Shown one piece after another: positions 43,952 to 52,317 of a DNA stretch of 64,000 nt; position 1 is the stretch's first letter; the number at the start of each line of letters is the position of its first letter. The stretch lies in the NCBI RefSeq assembly GCF_033097365.1, contig NZ_AP028461.1, positions 1,116,001 to 1,180,000 of the forward strand. Direction: 5' to 3'. The stretch comes from Actinoplanes sichuanensis (GTDB lineage: Bacteria; Actinomycetota; Actinomycetes; Mycobacteriales; Micromonosporaceae). The notes beneath the pieces are model-generated. The model did not search any database. It was not told the DNA's origin and saw only the letters and a list, made by a program, of their open reading frames with translations. The position numbers and the translations under genes are program-made.

Positions 43952-45313
43952 TCATTCCGCGATCTGCTGCTGCTTGCGCCACCACGCCTGGCCGGGCTCC
44001 GGGAGCGTGTCGATCGGGTCGTAGTAGGCGTACAGCTTGGAGAGGGCTTCGCTGTCGCCGGCCTCGATGGACGTGCGGTAGTTCTTGGTCCAGTAGGAGA
44101 TGCCGTGCTCCCGGTCGTATTCGGCGACCATGTGCACCCACCGCTTGCCGACGAACGGCACGTCGCAGACGATCCGCGGGGTGGCGTAACCGGGCAGGTA
44201 GCCCATCAGGTCGTGCTGCAGCTGCTGGGCGTGCCAGACCGGCACCCGCCAGTGTTCGGCGTTGGGGATCATGTCGCACATGTAGAAGTAGTACGGCAGG
44301 ATCCCGGCCTCACCCTGTAGCGCGAAGCAGAGGTCGAGCAGGTCACCGGTGGTGGCGTTGACCCCGCGCATCAGCACGCCCTGGTTGCGCACGTCGCGCA
44401 CGCCCACCTCGAGGAGCGTGCGGACGGCCTTCGCGACCAGCGGCGTCAGCGAGTTCACGTGGTTGACGTGGGTGTGCACGGCCAGGTTCACGCCGCGGCG
44501 CTCGGCGGTGACGGCGACCCGGTGCATGCCCTCGACCACGTCGTCCTGCAGCCAGTGCTGGGGCAGACCCATCAGGGCCTTGGTGGCGAGCCGGATGTCC
44601 CGGACGGTCGGGACCGACAACAATCCCATGAGGTACGCCTCGAGCTGCTTCCACGGCACGTTGGCGACGTCCCCGCCGGAGACGACCACGTCGCGTACCC
44701 CGGGTTGGGCCTTGAGATACGCGAGGTGTGCCTCGTACCTGTCGACCGGCTTCTGCAGGAGTTTGAGCTTGGCGACCGTCGGCGTGCTGTTGCCGACCAG
44801 GTCCATCCGGGTGCAGTGCCCGCAGTACTGCGGGCAGGTGGAGAGCAGCTCGGCCAGCACCTTGGTCGGGTAGCGGTGGGTGAGGCCCTCGGCGACCCAC
44901 ATGTCGTGCTCGTGCAGGGAGTCGCGGGCGGCGTGCGGGTGTGACGGCCAGTCCTGCCGGCGGTCACTGGCGACCGGGATCATGTAGTTGCGGACCGGGT
45001 CGGCGTAGAACGACGCGGTGTCCGGCACCCGGTCCGGGACCATCGTGTTGATCATCTGGGGCGGGATCAGCATCGACATCGTGGCCAGTTGCTGCTGGTC
45101 GGCTTCGAGGTCGGCGTAGAAGCTCTCGTCGACCAGGTCGCCGAGGACCGTACGCAGCTGCTTGATGTTCTTGACGCAGTTGACCCGCTGCCATTGCGAG
45201 GACTGCCACTGCTGGGCCGTCACGTCGCGCCAGCCGGGGAACCGGGTCCAGTCCGGCTCGATCAGCTCGCGCCGCTGGTATTCGTACGGCTGGCCTGCCA
45301 GGTCGTCCGCCAC
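43952..45313 (-). CDS. kamA: L-lysine 2,3-aminomutase
   Basis: This radical-SAM, PLP-dependent enzyme converts L-lysine to L-beta-lysine. From GTG after GGGAGG it has 453 residues. The [4Fe-4S] motif is CPQYCGHC (Cys160, 164, 167), preceded by GLTHRYPTKVLAELLSTC. Further family blocks are DVVVSGGDVANVPWKQLEAYL, RLATKALMGLPQHWL, VHTHVNHVNSLTPLV, NQGVLMRGVN and PYYFYMCDMIPNAEHWRVP. Length and motifs agree with KamA rather than the shorter EpmB. It is divergent from kdd and the kamDE operon, and the two transcripts together give lysine to 3,5-diaminohexanoate to 3-oxo-5-aminohexanoate. Confidence 0.93.
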   Translation of the reverse strand: MADDLAGQPYEYQRRELIEPDWTRFPGWRDVTAQQWQSSQWQRVNCVKNIKQLRTVLGDLVDESFYADLEADQQQLATMSMLIPPQMINTMVPDRVPDTASFYADPVRNYMIPVASDRRQDWPSHPHAARDSLHEHDMWVAEGLTHRYPTKVLAELLSTCPQYCGHCTRMDLVGNSTPTVAKLKLLQKPVDRYEAHLAYLKAQPGVRDVVVSGGDVANVPWKQLEAYLMGLLSVPTVRDIRLATKALMGLPQHWLQDDVVEGMHRVAVTAERRGVNLAVHTHVNHVNSLTPLVAKAVRTLLEVGVRDVRNQGVLMRGVNATTGDLLDLCFALQGEAGILPYYFYMCDMIPNAEHWRVPVWHAQQLQHDLMGYLPGYATPRIVCDVPFVGKRWVHMVAEYDREHGISYWTKNYRTSIEAGDSEALSKLYAYYDPIDTLPEPGQAWWRKQQQIAE

Positions 45314-45451
45314 CGGAAGATCCTCCCTCGTTGGATTCGGATCAAGGTACCGGAGATTATCCGGCCTAGTAACCATGTATACGCAGGATTTACGGTGAAG
45401 GCTGCTCTGTGAGAGTGTTTTTAACGCGTGGAGATCGTGAGGAGCATGAGC
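45314..45451. promoter_or_regulatory. Divergent promoter region of kamA and the kdd-kam operon
   Basis: The 138-base gap is the most AT-rich part of the lysine locus and must carry both promoters. On the minus strand GATAAT (45356-45361) is a possible -10 for kamA, though no good -35 is seen. On the plus strand a TTTTTAA stretch near 45418 precedes the kdd start. I see no clear lysine, cobalamin or SAM riboswitch here. Confidence 0.4.
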
Positions 45452-46462
45452 ATGGTGGGGTTGCGGCGGGTAGTGGAACCGGCGGGCGTGCTGCCGCAGG
45501 CCGCCTGGCGGCTGGCCGCGTCGCCGGAGATCGGGCCGGACGAGACCCGGATCCGGGTGCGGCGGCTCAACCTCGACGCCGCCAGTTATCGGCAGCTGGC
45601 CGAGAAGCATGCGAACAACGGCGACGCGATCCGGGCCGAGGTGCTCGACATCGTGCGGACGCGCGGCAAGATGCACAATCCGGTCACCGGGTCGGGCGGC
45701 ATGCTGATCGGGGTGGTCGAGGAGGTCGGGCCGGAGTCGCCGCTGGCGGTCAAGCCGGGGGACCTGGTGGCCACGCTGGTGTCGCTGACGCTGACGCCGC
45801 TGGTGATCACCGACGGGCTGGCCGGGTGGGACGGGCTCAGTGAGCAGGTGCCGGCCGAGGGCACGGCGATCCTGTTCGGGCGCTCGATCGTCGGCGTGCT
45901 GCCCGACGATCTGCCGCCGGAGCTGGCGCTCGCCGTCTACGACGTGTGCGGGGCGCCGGCACTGACCGACCGCGTGGTCCGGGGCTATCCGGCCGGGGCG
46001 AAGGTCGTGGTGCTCGGCGGCGCGGGCAAGAGCGGGTCACTCACGCTGGCTGCGGCGCGGCGCGCGGGTGCCCGTACCCAGGCCGTGGTGGTGAATGAAA
46101 GGGAGCGGGACGCGCTGGTCGAGGCCGGACTGGCGGATGAGGTCGCGATCGCCGACGCCCGAAATCCGGTCGCCGTCGCCGCAGCCGTGGGGGAGCCCGC
46201 CGACGTGACGGTGGTCTGCGTGGACGTGCCCGGCTGCGAGCACGGCGCGATCCTGGCCACCGCGAACGGCGGCACCGTCATCTTCTTCTCGATGGCGACC
46301 AGCTTCCCGGCGGCCGCGCTCGGCGCCGAGGGTCTGGCGGCGGACGTGACGATGCTCATCGGTAACGGTTATGTGCCTGGTCATGCCGAGTTCGCGGTCG
46401 ATCTGCTGCGTCAGGTTCCCGCGGTGCGGGCGCTTTTCGAGGCGCGGATCGCGGCAGACTGA
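45452..46462 (+). CDS. kdd: L-erythro-3,5-diaminohexanoate dehydrogenase
   Basis: Kdd oxidatively deaminates 3,5-diaminohexanoate to 3-oxo-5-aminohexanoate with NAD(P). The ATG at 45452 has AGGAG seven bases upstream; GTG and ATG codons just before it are less well placed. The 336-residue protein has [13 protein letters not shown] and [22 protein letters not shown], both characteristic of Kdd, and a Rossmann motif [13 protein letters not shown] near 183-195, then [17 protein letters not shown]. It is the first gene of the operon; the amidohydrolase starts five bases after its stop. Confidence 0.92.
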   Translation: MVGLRRVVEPAGVLPQAAWRLAASPEIGPDETRIRVRRLNLDAASYRQLAEKHANNGDAIRAEVLDIVRTRGKMHNPVTGSGGMLIGVVEEVGPESPLAVKPGDLVATLVSLTLTPLVITDGLAGWDGLSEQVPAEGTAILFGRSIVGVLPDDLPPELALAVYDVCGAPALTDRVVRGYPAGAKVVVLGGAGKSGSLTLAAARRAGARTQAVVVNERERDALVEAGLADEVAIADARNPVAVAAAVGEPADVTVVCVDVPGCEHGAILATANGGTVIFFSMATSFPAAALGAEGLAADVTMLIGNGYVPGHAEFAVDLLRQVPAVRALFEARIAAD

Positions 46463-46467
46463 CCGGC

Positions 46468-48006
46468 ATGACGAACACTCCCTCGGTCCGCTACGTCAAC
46501 GGCCACTTCTACTCGGCCGCGGAACCCCGCGCCACCGCCATGGTCACCCGGGGCGACACGATCGCCTGGCTGGGTGACTCCGCCGACGCCCCCGCCGCCG
46601 ACATGACGGTCGACCTGGGCGGTGCCCTGGTCACGCCGGCGTTCGTGGACGCGCATCTGCACGCCACCGACACCGGTCTGGCGTTCGACGGGCTGGACCT
46701 GTCCGGCGTCCGGTCACCGGGTGAGCTGCTGGACCGGGTGGCGGCGTTCGCGGCGACCAGGCCGGCCGACGGGGTGGTGCACGGGCACGGCTGGGACGAG
46801 TCGACCTGGACCGACCAGACGCCACCGACCGCGGCCGAGCTGGAGCGGGCCGCGGCGGGCCGCCGGGTGTATCTGTCGCAGGCGTCGGTGCATTCGGCGC
46901 TGGCGTCGTCGTCGCTGCTGCCGGCCGCGGCCGGGGTGGAGGGTTACCACGAGTCGGGCTGGGTGCGGGAGGCCGCGCACCACGCGGTCCGGGCGATCGC
47001 GCTGGGCTCGCTGACGACGGCCCAGCGGACCGCGGCGCAGACGACGGCCCTACAGAAGGCGGCGTCGATGGGCATCGCCGCGGTGCACGAGTGCGCCGGT
47101 CCGGGCACGTCCAGCGAGGACGACTTCGCGTCGGTGCTGGCGCTGTCCGGGCGGGGGCTGCCGCAGGTGTTCGGGTTCTGGGGTGAGCTGGGTGGCGCCG
47201 AGCGGGCGCGGGAGCTGGGCGCCCACGGTGCCGCCGGTGACCTGTACGCGGATGGCGCGCTCGGTTCGCGGACGGCGTCGGTGCGTGCGCCGTACCACGA
47301 CGGCGACCACGGCTGCGGCGAGGCGTTCATCACCGCCGAGCAGGCCGCCGAGCATCTGCTGGACTGCATCCGGGTCGGGTTCCAGGGCGGTTTCCACGCG
47401 ATCGGTGACGCCGCCATCGCGACGGTGCTGGAGGGTTTCGCGATCGCGGCCAAGAAGGTCGGCGTGGACCGGCTGCGCGAGGGACATCACCGGATCGAGC
47501 ACGTCGAGCTGATCGACAAGGCGATGATCGCCCGGATGGTCGAGTTCGGCGTGATCGCCTCGGTGCAGCCGGTGTTCGACGCCCTGTGGGGCGGTTCGGA
47601 CCGGATGTACGCGCAGCGTCTGGGCGTGGAGCGGGCGCTGGCCAGCAACCCGATCGGTGCGATGCACGCGACCGGGGTGGCGCTGGCGTTCGGCTCGGAT
47701 TCGCCGGTGACGGCGCTGGACCCGTGGGCGATCGTGCTGGCGGCGGCCGCCCCGCGTAACCCCCGGTTCCGGATGAGTATGCGGTCGGCGTTCGCGGCGA
47801 GCACCGCGGGCGGCTGGCGGGCGGCCGCGGTGTCCGGCGCGGGTGTGCTCAAGCCCGGCGCGTCGGCGACCCTCGCGGTCTGGGACACCCCCGGTGGTGT
47901 CGACGGTGGTCTTCCGGCGCTGCTGCCGGACATGGACGGTGTCACTCCGGAACGGCCGGTCTGCCTGCGGACCGTGCTGCACGGCGCGACGATTTTCGAG
48001 AGGTAA
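46468..48006 (+). CDS. YtcJ-like metal-dependent amidohydrolase in the lysine operon
   Basis: The 512-residue protein is a YtcJ-type amidohydrolase: [10 protein letters not shown] near 60-68 (HxH metal ligands), [34 protein letters not shown] and RIEHVELID (further His ligands), and [15 protein letters not shown] (Asp). It lies between kdd and kamD within five and fourteen bases and is clearly co-transcribed. Amidohydrolases are not part of the clostridial lysine pathway. One possibility is opening a lactam formed when the 5-amino group of 3-oxo-5-aminohexanoate attacks the carboxylate, or hydrolysing an N-acyl intermediate; this is speculation. Confidence 0.85.
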   Translation: MTNTPSVRYVNGHFYSAAEPRATAMVTRGDTIAWLGDSADAPAADMTVDLGGALVTPAFVDAHLHATDTGLAFDGLDLSGVRSPGELLDRVAAFAATRPADGVVHGHGWDESTWTDQTPPTAAELERAAAGRRVYLSQASVHSALASSSLLPAAAGVEGYHESGWVREAAHHAVRAIALGSLTTAQRTAAQTTALQKAASMGIAAVHECAGPGTSSEDDFASVLALSGRGLPQVFGFWGELGGAERARELGAHGAAGDLYADGALGSRTASVRAPYHDGDHGCGEAFITAEQAAEHLLDCIRVGFQGGFHAIGDAAIATVLEGFAIAAKKVGVDRLREGHHRIEHVELIDKAMIARMVEFGVIASVQPVFDALWGGSDRMYAQRLGVERALASNPIGAMHATGVALAFGSDSPVTALDPWAIVLAAAAPRNPRFRMSMRSAFAASTAGGWRAAAVSGAGVLKPGASATLAVWDTPGGVDGGLPALLPDMDGVTPERPVCLRTVLHGATIFER

Positions 48007-48020
48007 CGGAGGCGTTTTCT

Positions 48021-49553
48021 TTGGCCGGGAAGCTGGATCTGGATCCTGCCGTGGTGGCGCGGGCAAGGGCGCTCGCGGTACGTGCGGGGCAGCCCGTGGT
48101 CGACCTGGCGCGGTCGCACACCACCGTGTCGGTGGAGCGTGCGGTGCTGCGTCTGGCCGGGGTGACGGGCGCCGACCCGGACGGCATCCCGTGGGTGAAT
48201 CGGCTGGTCGACGCGGTGCGCGCGGACGTCGGGCTCGGTCACGGGGTGGCCGTCCCGGTGTTCCACGCGATGGAGACGGCGGGTGTGGAGGACGTGACGG
48301 TCCTGGCGCAGAAGGCCGCCGCCGGGTCGATCCGTTTCACCATGCCCGCTCGTCCCGCCAAGGCCCGGCAGCGGGCCGAACGGGCCACCGCCGCCGGTTT
48401 GAAGACGATCGACCGGCGCCGGGCCGAACGGGACCGGCTGATCAAGCGGTTCGGTGATCCGAAACAGCGGCCGTGGATCTACCTGATCGTCGCGACCGGG
48501 GACATCTACGAGGACATCCCGCAGGCGCAGGCGGCGGCCCGGGCCGGTGCCGACGTGATCGCGGTGATCCGGTCGACCGGCCAGTCGCTGCTGGACTACG
48601 TGCCGGAGGGCGCGACCCGGGAGGGGTTCGCCGGCACGTACGCCACGCAGGAGAACTTCCGGCTGATGCGGGCGGCGCTGGACGAGACGTCGAAGGAGGT
48701 GGGCCGCTACGTGCGGCTCACCAACTACGCGTCCGGGCTGTGCATGCCGGAGATCGCCACGCTGGCCGGGCTGCAGCGCCTGGACATGATGCTGAACGAC
48801 TCGATGTACGGGATCCTGTTCCGCGACATCAACCCGATCCGCACCTTCGTCGACCAGCGGTTCTCCCGACAGATCCACGCCCGCGCCGGGATCATCATCA
48901 ACACCGGCGAGGACAACTACCTGACCACGGCCGACGCGGTGGACGCGGCGCACACGGTGACAGTGTCGCAGCTGATGAACGAGTATTTCGCTCATGAGGC
49001 GGGGCTGGCGGACTGGCAGCTGGGCTTGGGCCACGCATTTGAGATAAATCCGGACCTGCCGGACTCGTTCCGGCTGGAACTGGCGCATGCGCTGCTCGCT
49101 CGCGAGCTGTTCCCGGACGCGCCGCTGAAGTGGATGCCGCCGACCAAGCACATGACCGGCGACGTCTTCCGCGGCAACCTCCTCGACGGCTTCTTCAACC
49201 TCGCCGGGGCTCTGACCGGCCAGGGCATCCTGCTGGTCGGCATGATGACCGAGGCGGTCGTCACCCCCTGGCTGTCCGACCGGGACATCGCACTGCAGAA
49301 TGTCCGGTACGTCCTCAACGGTGCCGGGAACCTGCACGAGGACTTCACCCCGGGCCCGTTCATTCGGGGCCGGGCCGACCAGGTCCTGAGCGAGGCCATC
49401 GACCTGCTGGAGAAAATCGTCGACGACGGCATGCTCAACGCCATCGCCGACGGCACCTTCGGCATCATGAAGCGGCCGGCCGACCGGGGCAAAGGCCTCG
49501 ACGGGGTCTCGAAGATCGACGAGGACTACTACAACCCGGCGGTGGAGTCATGA
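48021..49553 (+). CDS. kamD: Lysine 5,6-aminomutase alpha subunit
   Basis: KamD and KamE form the adenosylcobalamin- and PLP-dependent enzyme that moves the 6-amino group of beta-lysine (or D-lysine) to C5. The 510-residue subunit begins at TTG with GGAGG upstream (LAGKLDLDPAVVARARALAV) and has the PLP/substrate barrel blocks RTGQSLLDYVPEGATREGFAGTYAT, VRLTNYASGLCMPEI, MYGILFRDINPIRTFVDQRFSR, GEDNYLTTADAV and PPTKHMTGD. Length matches known KamD. Its stop overlaps the kamE start (ATGA), ensuring equal production of both subunits. Confidence 0.94.
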   Translation: MAGKLDLDPAVVARARALAVRAGQPVVDLARSHTTVSVERAVLRLAGVTGADPDGIPWVNRLVDAVRADVGLGHGVAVPVFHAMETAGVEDVTVLAQKAAAGSIRFTMPARPAKARQRAERATAAGLKTIDRRRAERDRLIKRFGDPKQRPWIYLIVATGDIYEDIPQAQAAARAGADVIAVIRSTGQSLLDYVPEGATREGFAGTYATQENFRLMRAALDETSKEVGRYVRLTNYASGLCMPEIATLAGLQRLDMMLNDSMYGILFRDINPIRTFVDQRFSRQIHARAGIIINTGEDNYLTTADAVDAAHTVTVSQLMNEYFAHEAGLADWQLGLGHAFEINPDLPDSFRLELAHALLARELFPDAPLKWMPPTKHMTGDVFRGNLLDGFFNLAGALTGQGILLVGMMTEAVVTPWLSDRDIALQNVRYVLNGAGNLHEDFTPGPFIRGRADQVLSEAIDLLEKIVDDGMLNAIADGTFGIMKRPADRGKGLDGVSKIDEDYYNPAVES

Positions 49554-50281
49554 TCGTTCGCCCTTACGGGGACACCACCGGCGACGGCATGGTGCAGCTC
49601 TCCTTCACTCTCCCGATTCCGCACGACAAACGGGCCGAGGGTGCCGCCCTCCAGTTGGCCGGCAAGATGGGCATGGACCCGGCGATGCTGGTGCACGCCA
49701 AGCAGATGGGCGACGGTTTCACGTTCTTCGTGGTCTACGGCAAGGTCGCCCACCTCGTCGACACCGACAAGGTGCAGGTCGTCGAGCGTGACTTCCCGCT
49801 GCTCAGCGCCAAAGAGGTAAACGCGACGATCAAGCGCCGGATGCGACGGCGACTCAACGTGGTCGGCGCGTGCATCGGCACCGACGCGCACACCGTCGGC
49901 ATCGACGCCATCCTCAACCTCAAGGGCATCGCGGGGGAGAAGGGCCTGGAGTACTACTCCGAGCTGTCGGTGACCAACATGGGCGCCCAGGTGTCGGTGC
50001 CCGACCTGGTGGAGACGGCCCGCGCGAAGAAGGCCGACGCGGTGTTGGTGTCCCAGGTGGTCACCCAGCGCGACGCCCATCTGCAGAACACCCGGGCCAT
50101 GTCGGCGGCGTTCCGGGAGGCGCTGCCCGCCGGGAAACGGCCGCTGCTGATCGTCGGCGGCCCCCGCTTCGACGAGCTGATGGCGCCGGAGCTGGGCGTC
50201 GACCGGATCTTCAGCCGCGGCACCACCCCGCGTGAGGTGGCCTCCTATCTCGTCCACGCCCTCGCCGGAGGTTCGCAGTGA
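49550..50281 (+). CDS. kamE: Lysine 5,6-aminomutase beta subunit
   Basis: The 243-residue cobalamin-binding subunit begins MIVRPYGDTTGDGMVQLSFTLP. Its Rossmann domain carries the base-off B12 motif D112-A-H114-T-V-G117, with His114 as the lower cobalt ligand. A Lys-rich region (KRRMRRRLNVVGACIGT) precedes it, and the SVTNMGAQVSVPDL segment follows. In KamE a lysine of this subunit holds PLP in the resting state. It overlaps kamD and kal by four bases each. No B12 riboswitch or adenosyltransferase is visible nearby, so cobalamin supply comes from elsewhere. Confidence 0.94.
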   Translation: MIVRPYGDTTGDGMVQLSFTLPIPHDKRAEGAALQLAGKMGMDPAMLVHAKQMGDGFTFFVVYGKVAHLVDTDKVQVVERDFPLLSAKEVNATIKRRMRRRLNVVGACIGTDAHTVGIDAILNLKGIAGEKGLEYYSELSVTNMGAQVSVPDLVETARAKKADAVLVSQVVTQRDAHLQNTRAMSAAFREALPAGKRPLLIVGGPRFDELMAPELGVDRIFSRGTTPREVASYLVHALAGGSQ

Positions 50282-50643
50282 TCACCGTGACGCACCGCCG
50301 CTACGTGCCCTACGCACACGCCCACTACGCCGGGAACCTCGTCGACGGCGCCTACTCGCTCGGCCTGTTCGGCGACGTGGCCACCGAGATCTGCATCCGG
50401 CTCGACGGTGACGAGGGGCTGTTCGCGTCCTACGACGACGTGCAGTTCAAAGCGCCGGTCCGGGCCGGAGACGTCCTGGAGATCGTCGGCACGGTCACCA
50501 AGATGGGCACCCGCTCCCGGAAGATCAGTTTCGAGGTGCGGGTCGTCTGCCGTGGTACCGACGGGTCGGCGGCCCAGGTGCTGACCGAACCGATCGTGGC
50601 CACCACCGCGGTCGGCACGGTCGTGGTGCCGCCGAAGCCGTGA
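50278..50643 (+). CDS. kal: 3-aminobutyryl-CoA ammonia-lyase (hotdog fold)
   Basis: Kal removes ammonia from L-3-aminobutyryl-CoA to give crotonyl-CoA. The 121-residue hotdog protein reads VPYAHAHYAGNLVDGAYSLGLFGDVATEICIRLDGDEGLFASYDDVQF, which matches Kal well, including the acidic GDEG motif. It starts at GTG overlapping kamE by four bases and overlaps the next gene in the same way. Its presence means the operon is built to reach the CoA-ester stage, although the Kce step that makes its substrate is not encoded here. Confidence 0.92.
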   Translation: MITVTHRRYVPYAHAHYAGNLVDGAYSLGLFGDVATEICIRLDGDEGLFASYDDVQFKAPVRAGDVLEIVGTVTKMGTRSRKISFEVRVVCRGTDGSAAQVLTEPIVATTAVGTVVVPPKP

Positions 50644-51848
50644 CGACCGCCGTCTGCGTCGACGTCGGGTCCACGTACACCAAAGCCGCCAAGATCGACC
50701 TGAACGGCGCGGAACTGATCCGCCGCGCCGAAGTGCCGACCACCGCGTCATCGGACGTCCTGGCGGGCCTGGACGCCGCCGTCGCCGCCGTGGGCGGCGG
50801 CGACCGGCTCTACGTCTGTTCGTCGGCGGGCGGTGGCCTACGCCTGGCCGTCATCGGCTACGAGCAGCTGGTCACCGCCGAAGCCGGACACCGCGTCGGC
50901 CTCTCCGCCGGCGCGCAGGTCGTGCACGTCGCCGCCGGTCCGATGACCGGCCCGGACCTGACCCGGCTGCGCGCCACCCGCCCGGACGTCCTGCTGCTGG
51001 CCGGCGGCACCGACGGCGGCGACGCCGAAACCCTTCTCCACAATGCCCGACGACTCGCCGCGGCCCGCCTCCGCATTCCGGTGGTTCTTGCCGGAAATCT
51101 GGAGGTACGAGACGAGGCGCACACGATTCTGACCGGACGCGGTGTCCCCGTCACCGCTACCGCGAACGTGTTGCCGCGCATCGGTGTGCTCGACCCACTG
51201 CCGGCCCGCGCCGCGATCCGTGACGTGTTCCTGCGGCACGTCATCGGCGGCAAACGGCTGTCCAAAGGCCGGCGGTTCGCCCGGCTCGTGCGGGCCGCCA
51301 CCCCCGACGCCGTGCTGGCCGGCGTGGAGGCACTGGCCGACCTCACCGGCTACGGCATCCTGGTCGTCGACGTGGGCGGCGCCACCACCGACGTGTACTC
51401 GGCGCTCGTCCCGGACGCCGAAGCCGAGACCGGGCCACGCCGTGACGTGGCCGGCACCCTGTGGCGGGCCCGGACCGTCGAGGGCGACCTCGGGGTGGCC
51501 GTCGGCGCCGACGGCACCCGCACCGCCGCGGTGGCCGAGAAACTGTCCGTCCCCGACGGCGACCGACAGCTCGCCGCCACCGCCGCGGTGATCGCGCTAC
51601 GGCGGCACGCCCGCGGCCGCCCCGGCCTACGTGACGTACGTCTCGTCATCGGCTCCGGCGGGGTCCTGCGACACGGCGGCGGCGACGAGGTGCTCCAGGC
51701 CGTCCTGGCCGACGTCGGCGGTGGCTGGGCACCACCCGAACGGGCTCGTTCCCTGGTCGATGAGCAGTACATATTGGCCGCTGCGGGCCTGCTCGCGGCC
51801 GAACATCCGGACGTCGCCGCCCGACTGCTGGGTAACTCGATCCGGTAA
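50640..51848 (+). CDS. MutL/GlmL-family ASKHA ATPase, candidate aminomutase reactivase
   Basis: The 402-residue protein belongs to the GlmL/MutL family of actin-like ATPases that accompany B12-dependent mutases. Visible are VCVDVGSTYTKAAKIDL (phosphate 1 loop), VLLLAGGTDGGDAETLLHNARRLA, the LSKGRRFARLVRAATPDAV segment, VVDVGGATTDVYS (phosphate 2) and LVIGSGGVLRHGGGDE. Such proteins are thought to exchange damaged cobalamin. Its GTG start overlaps kal by four bases and it is the last gene of the operon, so a repair role for KamDE is the natural reading. The KamB/KamC reactivase of fermenters is not seen here. Confidence 0.85.
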   Translation: MTTAVCVDVGSTYTKAAKIDLNGAELIRRAEVPTTASSDVLAGLDAAVAAVGGGDRLYVCSSAGGGLRLAVIGYEQLVTAEAGHRVGLSAGAQVVHVAAGPMTGPDLTRLRATRPDVLLLAGGTDGGDAETLLHNARRLAAARLRIPVVLAGNLEVRDEAHTILTGRGVPVTATANVLPRIGVLDPLPARAAIRDVFLRHVIGGKRLSKGRRFARLVRAATPDAVLAGVEALADLTGYGILVVDVGGATTDVYSALVPDAEAETGPRRDVAGTLWRARTVEGDLGVAVGADGTRTAAVAEKLSVPDGDRQLAATAAVIALRRHARGRPGLRDVRLVIGSGGVLRHGGGDEVLQAVLADVGGGWAPPERARSLVDEQYILAAAGLLAAEHPDVAARLLGNSIR

Positions 51849-52317
51849 TCCGGATGACACGCCGATGAATGAGACACGCCGCGACACGGGGCGTCCGGTT
51901 GACAGACGGCCGGGGGAGGGACGTACCGTCTTCAGGTCCTGTTCCATGTTTCGTCGTCCACTGGCCGCAGTCCCCGCAGGGGTCGCGCGTTCTGCCAGGT
52001 CCAGGGGGCGCCGCGACACAGGCGGCACGAGACGGGCTACGCACGGGTGGCCCTCCGAGGGCCGGGATCATGGCCAGTAGACAACGGCACGACGCGGGCA
52101 GCCGGCGCGCGGCGGGTCGGTCCGAAGGTCATGACGAGGTCACCGGATTTCGTACGCCGCCCACCGGCTCCCGCCTACCGCAAGCGGGGTTCCGCCGGCC
52201 GCGAGCCGGTTTTTCACCGGCCGCAAACAGGTGTGGAGCACTCGAGGGGCGTGGTCGTATCGTGACCGCGCCCCTCCGTCGCCCCTGCATATCCCGGGTA
52301 GCCTGCCGAGCGTGGAA
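51849..52317. other. Intergenic leader ahead of lnt
   Basis: About 470 bases follow the kam operon. TTGACA at 51899 and TACCGT at 51924 could form a housekeeping promoter, although the 19-base spacing is long. A short hairpin, GCCGGT (52205-52210) with ACCGGC (52216-52221), lies in the probable lnt leader. A 150-residue open frame spans the region but is Arg/Gly-rich, has no motif or ribosome-binding site, and is not called. Confidence 0.45.

Noticed and set aside
45314..45451. Lysine, cobalamin or SAM riboswitch ahead of the kam genes
   Set aside because: The gap is too short and none of the conserved cores is visible on either strand.
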